Assembly: GCF_002221505.1 (NCBI RefSeq)
Contig: NZ_CP011036.1
Location: 1,612,001 to 1,676,000 of the forward strand
Source of the DNA: Pseudoalteromonas nigrifaciens
Lineage (GTDB): Bacteria; Pseudomonadota; Gammaproteobacteria; Enterobacterales; Alteromonadaceae
DNA length: 64,000 bases
Reading direction: 5' to 3'
Positions 58,040 through 64,000 of the stretch are shown in pieces; position 1 is the stretch's first letter, and every line of letters begins with the position of its first letter. Under the pieces are notes generated by a model. It ran no database searches. It was given only the letters and a program-made list of their open reading frames with translations, and was not told where the DNA came from. A program made the position numbers and the translations under genes.

Positions 58040-60322
58040 TTAAATTTTACACGCGCCGCCTGCGCAATCATCATCTTCAAGATCCGGTGTATCTTCTTGT
58101 GCATCAGATGCACCATCGCGGGTATTGTGATAGTACAAGGTTTTAACACCCAGTTTGTAGGCGCTAAGCAAATCTTTTAATAAGACTTTCATCGGTACGC
58201 GACCGCCTTCAAACTTACCAGGATCATAATTTGTATTGGCCGAAATAGACTGGTCAATAAATTTTTGCATTATACCCACAAGTTGTAAGTAACCATCGTT
58301 TGAAGGAATATCCCACAGTAACTCGTAGTTATCTTTTAAACGTTCATATTCAGGTACAACTTGCTTTAAAATACCGTCTTTACTTGCTTTAACGCTAATA
58401 TGACCACGTGGTGGCTCAATACCGTTTGTTGCGTTAGAAATTTGCGACGATGTTTCTGATGGCATTAGCGCACTTACTGTTGAGTTACGCATACCGTGCT
58501 CTTTAATGCTGGCACGTAATGCATCCCAATCAAGGTGTAGTGGCTCATCACAAATTTTGTCAAGATCTCGCTTGTACGTATCTGTTGGCATTATACCTTG
58601 AGAGTAGGTTGTTTCGTTAAACTTAGGACATGCACCACGCTCTTTAGCAAGCTCGTTTGATGCTTTCATTAAGTAGTATTGAATCGCTTCAAATGTTTTG
58701 TGCGTTAGTGCATTTGCGCTGCCATCTGAATAACGCTTACCGTTTTTAGCTAGGTAGTATGCGTAGTTAATTACGCCTATTCCTAGAGTACGACGACCCA
58801 TAGTGGCATTTTTTGCAGCCGGTACTGGGTAGTCTTGAAAATCAAGTAAGTTATCTAAAGCGCGTACAGCAAGCTCAGCCAATTCTTCAAGTTCATCTAG
58901 TGACTCAATAGCCCCTAAGTTAAATGCAGAGAGTGTACATAGCGCAATTTCGCCTTCTTCGTCGTTTACGTTATCCAACGGCTTAGTTGGTAATGCAATT
59001 TCTAAACATAAATTAGATTGGCGAATAGGTGCCACTTTAGCAATGAACGGGCTGTGCGTATTACAGTGGTCAACGTTTTGTAAGTAAATACGACCGGTAC
59101 TTGCACGTTCTTGCGCAAACATTGAGAACAGTTCAATAGCTTTAATGCGTTTTTTACGAATTGATTCGTCTTGCTCGTATTTTACATAAAGCGCGTCAAA
59201 CTCGTCTTGGTCTTCAAAAAATGCATCGTAAAGGCCTGGCACATCAGAGGGGCTAAACAAGGTAATGTAGTCGTCTTTAATTAAACGCGAGTACATTAGT
59301 TTATTAAACTGTACGCCGTAATCTAAATGACGCACGCGGTTGTCATCAACCCCGCGGTTATTTTTAAGTACTAACAGGTTTTCTACTTCTAAATGCCAAA
59401 GCGGGTAGAACAAGGTTGCTGCGCCGCCACGTACACCGCCTTGCGAACAGCTTTTAACCGCTGTTTGAAAGTGCTTATAAAAAGGAATACAACCCGTATG
59501 GTACGCTTCGCCATTGCGAATATGGCTACCTAAAGCTCGAATACGACCTGCGTTAATACCAATGCCAGCACGTTGCGATACGTATTTAACAATTGCAGAC
59601 GAGGTGGCGTTAATTGAATCAAGGCTGTCGCCACACTCTATTAATACACACGAGCTAAACTGGCGTGTTGGCGTACGAACACCTGCCATAATTGGCGTAG
59701 GCAGTGAAATTTTAAACAATGAAATCGCATCGTAAAAACGTTTTATATACGCAATACGTGTATCGCGAGGGTAGTCAGCAAATAAGCTAGCAGCGACTAA
59801 AATATATAAAAACTGCGCGCTTTCATAAATCTCACCGGTTACACGGTTTTGAACTAAGTATTTACCTTCAAGCTGTTTAACCGCAGCATAACTAAAGTTA
59901 AGGTCACGGCTGTGATCTAGGTATTCGTCTAATTCGTCAAGCTCTTGCTCGGTGTAATCTACCAGTAGGTGAGCGTCGTAGCGTTTGTCGCCAACCATTT
60001 TTGTTACATGATCAAATAAACGTGGTGGCTCAAATTGGCCATACGCTTTTTTACGTAAATGGAATACAGCTAAACGTGCTGACAAATACTGATAATCAGG
60101 AGATTCTTTTGAAATCTGATCGGCTGCAGCTTTAATGATGGTTTCGTGAATATCTTTAGTACGAATACCGTCGTAAAATTGAATGTGTGATTTTAATTCA
60201 ACTTGCGAAACCGAAACGTTATTTAACCCTTCGGCGGCCCATTCAATAACGCGATGGATCTTGTCAAGATCAAGTGGCTCTTTACGGCCGTCACGTTTGC
60301 TTACAGATAACTGTTGGTTCAT
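58040..60322 (-). CDS. nrdA: Ribonucleotide reductase class Ia, alpha subunit
   Basis: Reduces ribonucleoside diphosphates to deoxy forms. It has 760 aa: N-terminal ATP-cone (~4-95; VSKRDGRKEPLDLDKIHRVIEW, shown in part), active-site Cys in FSSCVLIECGDS (~226), the N-x-C-x-E triad in SNLCLEIALP (~440), radical-path tyrosines in TLYYHNTRDG and the C-terminal redox pair CAGGAC. The complete ATP-cone means overall activity is ATP/dATP-controlled. NrdR-type boxes lie upstream in three spaced pairs. Confidence 0.98.
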   Translation of the reverse strand: MNQQLSVSKRDGRKEPLDLDKIHRVIEWAAEGLNNVSVSQVELKSHIQFYDGIRTKDIHETIIKAAADQISKESPDYQYLSARLAVFHLRKKAYGQFEPPRLFDHVTKMVGDKRYDAHLLVDYTEQELDELDEYLDHSRDLNFSYAAVKQLEGKYLVQNRVTGEIYESAQFLYILVAASLFADYPRDTRIAYIKRFYDAISLFKISLPTPIMAGVRTPTRQFSSCVLIECGDSLDSINATSSAIVKYVSQRAGIGINAGRIRALGSHIRNGEAYHTGCIPFYKHFQTAVKSCSQGGVRGGAATLFYPLWHLEVENLLVLKNNRGVDDNRVRHLDYGVQFNKLMYSRLIKDDYITLFSPSDVPGLYDAFFEDQDEFDALYVKYEQDESIRKKRIKAIELFSMFAQERASTGRIYLQNVDHCNTHSPFIAKVAPIRQSNLCLEIALPTKPLDNVNDEEGEIALCTLSAFNLGAIESLDELEELAELAVRALDNLLDFQDYPVPAAKNATMGRRTLGIGVINYAYYLAKNGKRYSDGSANALTHKTFEAIQYYLMKASNELAKERGACPKFNETTYSQGIMPTDTYKRDLDKICDEPLHLDWDALRASIKEHGMRNSTVSALMPSETSSQISNATNGIEPPRGHISVKASKDGILKQVVPEYERLKDNYELLWDIPSNDGYLQLVGIMQKFIDQSISANTNYDPGKFEGGRVPMKVLLKDLLSAYKLGVKTLYYHNTRDGASDAQEDTPDLEDDDCAGGACKI

Positions 60323-60446
60323 AGTTTTGCCTGTATTCCTTGGGAATTATGTATTTTGACCAATGTTTATGCCTCTCTGAAGCAAGGTTGATACTTGTTT
60401 AGTATAAATTACATTAAATTGGAGAATTTAATTGAATAACATTTGG

Positions 60447-60493
60447 CCACAATATCTGGTGCTGTTCTATTTAATGATCACAAGATAGTGTGG
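60447..60493 (-). promoter_or_regulatory. NrdR box pair 1 (nearest to nrdA)
   Basis: CCACAATATCTGGTGC (60447-60462) and TCACAAGATAGTGTGG (60478-60493) each match the NrdR consensus acaCwAtATaTwGtgt at about 12 of 16 positions. Their spacing is exactly 31 bp, three helical turns, the usual arrangement. The near edge is 125 bases before the nrdA start. Confidence 0.65.
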
Positions 60494-60746
60494 TCTGAGT
60501 TCATTTGCAAGAGGTAGAATTAGCTCTATTAGTAGATAATGAGGAGATATAGCCTCTGTGTTAGTAGACACTCACCTTCGAACAATCATTTAAGGTGAAA
60601 TATGCAAAAATCAACTAATGATCTGCTAAATTTATGTATTTTTAAAATAAATTCAGACTGCTTTTTTTATCACCAAGCCTTGCGTAAAAACTAACTTAAT
60701 CACAATATATAGTGTTTATTAATTAACATAGCACTATATATGGTTG
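60478..60746 (+). repeat. Direct repeat copy A in the nrdA upstream region
   Basis: Homologous to 61141-61409 with a constant offset of 663 bases and no gaps in the parts I aligned (TGGTCTG, ACTGCTTTTTTTATCA, CACAATATATAGTGTT). Identity is moderate (roughly two thirds by eye). It contains a GAGGTA-GAAT-TAGCTC-type hairpin at ~60511 and a NrdR box pair at its right end. Confidence 0.8.
60700..60746 (-). promoter_or_regulatory. NrdR box pair 2
   Basis: TCACAATATATAGTGT (60700-60715; 15 of 16 consensus positions) and GCACTATATATGGTTG (60731-60746), again exactly 31 bp apart. About 380 bases upstream of nrdA. The stretch 60747-61140 between the two repeats is AT-rich; it has a GGGCTAA/TTAGCCC hairpin at 60845-60861 and no convincing gene. 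Confidence 0.7.
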
Positions 60747-61140
60747 AGCTGAGTTTTTGTATGAGATACTTGGTTATTATATATAAGATTGAGGCAAGGC
60801 TGTTTTCACAGATATAGTAGTATTGGAATGCTAGATATAAAAAAGGGCTAAAAATTAGCCCATTTAGATTTAGATTATGAACAAACTGCACAGAGTTATA
60901 ATAGCTTTAGAAACAATCATTATAACATTTTCCGAAACTTCTATAGAAATACTTATTTTCAATTTTAATTACCCGAAATTTTATCTTGTACTTGCCGACA
61001 ATTTCAGAATAAGTTACGCTAAATTTTGTAAAACCAAGCGCTTTGCTGAAATTTTAGCAAGTGTCTTTACTAACACCATATATCAGTATGGTGTTAGCCC
61101 CTCCACTTTTATAAAATGTTAATTTCATCAAAGCGTTACT

Positions 61141-61409
61141 GAGAAAGATAATGTGGTCTGCGTTGTTTTGCAAGGGGCAGAATTGCCCCTAATTGTGGAT
61201 AACGTCGGGATAACACATTTGTGTTAGTAGGCATTAACCTTCTAACATTCGGTTAAGTTGAAATTTACAAAAGTAAACGCAGGATCTACTAATTTTACGC
61301 TTTTTGAAAATATATTTTGACTGCTTTTTTTATCAGCAGGCTTTGTGTGAAAACTAACACAATCACAATATATAGTGTTTAATAATTAACATAGCACTAT
61401 ATATGGTTA
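61141..61409 (+). repeat. Direct repeat copy B, overlapping the end of gph
   Basis: Second copy of the repeat at 60478-60746. Its hairpin is sharper (GGGGCA-GAAT-TGCCCC, ~61174-61189). The right end runs into the last codons of gph. Confidence 0.8.
61363..61409 (-). promoter_or_regulatory. NrdR box pair 3, overlapping the gph stop codon
   Basis: TCACAATATATAGTGT (61363-61378) and GCACTATATATGGTTA (61394-61409), 31 bp apart. The second box includes the gph stop codon (61397-61399). About 1.04 kb upstream of nrdA. Confidence 0.65.
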
Positions 61410-62077
61410 AAACCTTCAATAGGGCTTTGCCAATTAAAATCGGCCTGCCAGCTCAAAACTTCGGTTAAGTTAGGCACGTAACCCCAAAGTGCGGTTGCGG
61501 TGTGCATACCTGCCGCTTTACCTGCTTGAATGTCACGCAAAGCATCGCCAATGTACAAGCAACGATTAGGCGTAACGCCCATTAGCTTGGCACAATGTAG
61601 TAAAGGTAAAGGCGAAGGTTTAGCTTCAGCTAAAGTATCGCCACTGATAACCACGCAGGCATTTTTTAAAGCAGGGATCGCGGCTACTAAAGGAGCGGTT
61701 AAAAATCCGGGTTTGTTAGTCATGATCCCCCATTTGATGTTTTTTCGCTCCAGTTCGATAAGTAGTGGCTCAATACCAGCAAAGCACGTGGTGTGTTTGG
61801 CTATGTTAGCCGCGTAGGCATCAATTAATTGCTTAACGAGTTGTGCTTGCGGTTGCTCACCCCATTTATCTTTAAAACCGACCTCTAACAAGGCTGCTGC
61901 GCCATTAGATGCAGCAGCGCGATATACCTCACGACTTACTGTATCTAATTGCTGCGAACGCAGTACGGTATTTAAAGCTGCACCTAAGTCATCAGCGGTA
62001 TCGAGTAAAGTGCCATCTAAGTCAAATAAAAAAGCATCGTACTCTATAGTAGGTGACGTTGATTGAGAGCTAGCCAT
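61397..62077 (-). CDS. gph: Phosphoglycolate phosphatase (HAD family)
   Basis: Removes phosphate from 2-phosphoglycolate, a product of DNA repair. It has 226 aa. HAD motifs are present: FDLDGTLLDTADDL (nucleophile Asp), MTNKPG, and IGDALRDIQAGKAAGM. An equally plausible reading is the MupP/N-acetylmuramate 6-phosphate phosphatase group, which is often found beside ubiG in relatives. Its start overlaps the ubiG stop (TAATG). The C-terminal codons lie within a NrdR box. Confidence 0.85.
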   Translation of the reverse strand: MASSQSTSPTIEYDAFLFDLDGTLLDTADDLGAALNTVLRSQQLDTVSREVYRAAASNGAAALLEVGFKDKWGEQPQAQLVKQLIDAYAANIAKHTTCFAGIEPLLIELERKNIKWGIMTNKPGFLTAPLVAAIPALKNACVVISGDTLAEAKPSPLPLLHCAKLMGVTPNRCLYIGDALRDIQAGKAAGMHTATALWGYVPNLTEVLSWQADFNWQSPIEGFNHI

Positions 62078-62787
62078 TACGCTAACTTCTCAAAATGCAG
62101 AATATAATTTACGCTTACGTCGGTATTAAGCGAGTACTGCTTAGATAATGGATTATAAGATAACCCAGCACTGGCGCGCACTTTTAAACCCGCTTGTTCA
62201 GCCCAGGCAATTAACTGTGCTGGTTTAATAAACTTTTTGTGATCGTGAGTGCCTTCAGGCACCATTTTTAATAGCTTTTCTGCACCAATAATGGCGTACA
62301 AATAGGCTTTAGGGGTTTTATTAAGTGTTGAAAAAAACACATCAGCGCCGGGTTTTGCAAGCTCTGCAACAGCATGAATAATAGAAGCCGGATCGGGTAC
62401 ATGCTCCAGCATTTCCATACAGGTTACTACATCAAAGCGAGCAGGGTGCTCGGATGCATATTGTTCAGCAGGTACTTTAATATACTCTACATGTACGCCT
62501 GTCTCTAGGCTGTGTAATTTGGCAACAGTTAAAGGCTCTTGCCCCATATCTATTCCAGTTACCTTTGCCCCCATGCGCGCCATGCTCTGGCTTAAAATAC
62601 CGCCGCCACAACCTACATCTAGTGTTTCTTTGTCAAATAAACCGCCAGTTTTATTGGCTATAAAGTCTAAACGTAAGGGGTTTATTTCGTGAAGCGGTTT
62701 AAATTCCCCGTCTAAATCCCACCACCGCTCTGCGATGGCCTCAAATTTTGCAATTTCTGCGTGATCTACATTTTGATGTTCGGTCAT
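62077..62787 (-). CDS. ubiG: Ubiquinone biosynthesis O-methyltransferase UbiG
   Basis: Carries out both O-methylation steps of ubiquinone synthesis with S-adenosylmethionine. It has 236 aa from ATG 62787 ([27 protein letters not shown] upstream). SAM-binding motif [18 protein letters not shown] and the UbiG motifs [22 protein letters not shown] (in part) and [11 protein letters not shown] are clear. It is divergent from gyrA, as in E. coli. Confidence 0.96.
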   Translation of the reverse strand: MTEHQNVDHAEIAKFEAIAERWWDLDGEFKPLHEINPLRLDFIANKTGGLFDKETLDVGCGGGILSQSMARMGAKVTGIDMGQEPLTVAKLHSLETGVHVEYIKVPAEQYASEHPARFDVVTCMEMLEHVPDPASIIHAVAELAKPGADVFFSTLNKTPKAYLYAIIGAEKLLKMVPEGTHDHKKFIKPAQLIAWAEQAGLKVRASAGLSYNPLSKQYSLNTDVSVNYILHFEKLA

Positions 62788-62964
62788 AAAATACTTCCTC
62801 GTCAATCTGGGGGCATTATATAGGGCTAAATTGGTAAATCGCAAAGTTTTGCGCCTGTAAATCTAAATAAATTGTGGTAGCATGTTTCTTTAGCAATAAT
62901 AACAAATTCTCTTGATACCTAATAGTGGGTGTTTAAGAGCTGATACTGAAGGAATGTGATATCA

Positions 62965-64000
62965 ATGACTGATCTCGCCCATGGCATTCTGCCAGTCAAT
63001 ATTGAAGACGAGTTAAAAAACTCCTACTTAGATTACGCAATGAGCGTAATTGTAGGACGTGCATTACCAGACGTGCGTGATGGCTTAAAACCTGTTCACC
63101 GCCGCGTTTTGTTTGCAATGAACGAGCTTAGTAATGATTGGAACAAGCCTTACAAAAAATCGGCACGTGTTGTCGGTGACGTAATCGGTAAATACCACCC
63201 ACACGGCGATAGTGCTGTTTACGACACTATAGTACGTATGGCACAGCCATTCTCACTGCGTTATATGCTAGTAGATGGTCAAGGTAACTTCGGTTCGGTT
63301 GATGGTGATTCAGCAGCGGCAATGCGTTATACAGAAGTACGTATGGCAAAAATGTCGCATGAATTATTAGCCGATCTTGAAAAAGAAACGGTTGATTTCG
63401 TTCCTAACTACGACGGCACTGAGCAAATCCCTGACGTTTTACCAACCAGAGTTCCTAACTTATTAGTAAACGGTTCATCGGGTATTGCGGTAGGTATGGC
63501 AACAAACATTCCACCTCATAACTTAACTGAAGTGGTAAATGGCTGTTTAGCACTCATTCAAAACCCTGAATTATCTATTTTAGAGTTAATGGATTATATC
63601 CCGGGCCCAGATTTCCCAACGGCTGCAATTATCAACGGTAAAAAAGGCATAGAGCAAGCCTATTTAACTGGCCGTGGTAAAGTGTACATGCGTGCCCGCG
63701 CTGAAATAGAAGTAGATGAAAAAACGCATCGTGAAACTATCATTGTTCACGAAATACCTTATCAAGTTAACAAAGCGCGCCTAATTGAAAAAATTGCTGA
63801 GCTGGTTAAAGATAAAAAAATTGAAGGTATTAGTGCGCTACGTGATGAATCAGATAAAGACGGTATGCGTATCGTTATTGAGATTAAACGTGGTGACGTA
63901 GGCGAAGTTATTTTAAATAATTTATATGCGCAAACGCAGTTACAAACTGTGTTTGGTATGAATATGGTTGCGTTAATTAACAACCAGCCTAAGTGCTTTA
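62965..64000 (+). CDS. gyrA: DNA gyrase subunit A, 3' end outside window
   Basis: The first 345 residues are present; the gene continues beyond base 64000. DNA gyrase introduces negative supercoils. The catalytic tyrosine lies in [11 protein letters not shown] (Tyr122 by E. coli numbering, which matches here residue for residue in the N-terminal 90). The quinolone-resistance region [10 protein letters not shown] keeps Ser83 and Asp87, the sensitive form. GAAGGAATG precedes the ATG by about 12 bases. Confidence 0.98.
   Translation, partial: MTDLAHGILPVNIEDELKNSYLDYAMSVIVGRALPDVRDGLKPVHRRVLFAMNELSNDWNKPYKKSARVVGDVIGKYHPHGDSAVYDTIVRMAQPFSLRYMLVDGQGNFGSVDGDSAAAMRYTEVRMAKMSHELLADLEKETVDFVPNYDGTEQIPDVLPTRVPNLLVNGSSGIAVGMATNIPPHNLTEVVNGCLALIQNPELSILELMDYIPGPDFPTAAIINGKKGIEQAYLTGRGKVYMRARAEIEVDEKTHRETIIVHEIPYQVNKARLIEKIAELVKDKKIEGISALRDESDKDGMRIVIEIKRGDVGEVILNNLYAQTQLQTVFGMNMVALINNQPKCF

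Noticed and set aside
60602..60694. A 30-codon ORF with AAGGTG before its ATG inside repeat copy A
   Set aside because: The matching place in copy B (61265) has no ATG and an early in-frame stop, so coding is not conserved between copies.
60877..61122. An 81-codon ORF between the two repeats upstream of nrdA
   Set aside because: AT-rich composition, no ribosome-binding site, no recognisable domain, and it lies in a region of repeats and regulatory boxes. A real gene is possible but not supported.

Overview
The window looks like a chromosomal segment of a marine gammaproteobacterium, most likely Pseudoalteromonas. The evidence is low-to-moderate GC, protein sequences close to Alteromonadales families, and E. 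coli-like core synteny (thrS-infC-rpmI-rplT; gyrA divergent from ubiG-gph, then nrdA-nrdB-yfaE; sppA-ansA). I see no prophage, CRISPR array, integron or full insertion sequence. The clearest mobile-type DNA is a REP-associated tyrosine transposase with its REP/BIME repeats (8.7-9.75 kb) and two copies of a short terminal-inverted-repeat element (28.9 and 51.7 kb).

Layout. 0-4.5 kb: a partial YebC/PmpR-like gene, an M13 lipoprotein peptidase and an Atm1-type ABC exporter, all on minus. 4.5-8.1 kb: a small secretory ORF followed by secD-secF. 8.1-9.9 kb: a GreA-like protein, then the transposase and its repeats. 9.9-13.1 kb: a RimK-like ATP-grasp ligase, a GNAT/C39-peptidase fusion and an MgtC protein. 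13.1-18.5 kb: a GAF-EAL protein, a GlxA-type AraC regulator, the fatty-acid initiation enzyme FabY, a second MgtC protein and two coupled tiny ORFs. 18.6-21.7 kb: glutathione-dependent formaldehyde detoxification (frmA, fghA) divergent from a LysR regulator. 21.8-25 kb: lolCDE lipoprotein release. 25-31.5 kb: yehS, gdhA, hflX, an acyl-CoA synthetase and a DUF3010 protein. 31.9-35.3 kb: the translation operon. 35.5-42.3 kb: an M14 peptidase, an MBL hydrolase, an AsnC regulator, a SulP transporter and a LytS/LytR-type two-component pair. 42.4-50.9 kb: pykA, gnd, ansA, sppA and fadH. 51-53.7 kb: a nitroreductase, small membrane proteins, tRNA-Ser(UGA) and fklB. 53.9-56.3 kb: a zinc-type TonB receptor. 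56.5-64 kb: class Ia ribonucleotide reductase, gph, ubiG and the start of gyrA.

The most exciting signal is the ORF at 4605-5171, directly upstream of secD-secF. It has a signal peptide, a seven-unit pentapeptide repeat, and a C-terminus (R-I-S-G-W-K-E-x-N-x-x-Y-x-A-x-N) that closely resembles the translation-arrest motif of Vibrio VemP. VemP is the force-sensing nascent peptide that switches on SecDF2 when export slows. Just after the ORF's stop codon lies a stretch complementary to the secD ribosome-binding site, so a stalled ribosome could expose that site. I therefore read 4.5-8.1 kb as a VemP-SecDF2-like export-monitoring system outside Vibrio, with an unusually short end after the motif.

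Other regulatory structure worth attention: three pairs of NrdR-type boxes, each pair spaced exactly 31 bp, in a duplicated region upstream of nrdA; Zur-type boxes before the His-rich TonB receptor; FadR-type sites before both fadH and fabY; a perfect LacI-type palindrome between pykA and gnd; an AUU start on infC with a candidate L20 leader after it; and a terminator hairpin that ends right at the ansA start codon.
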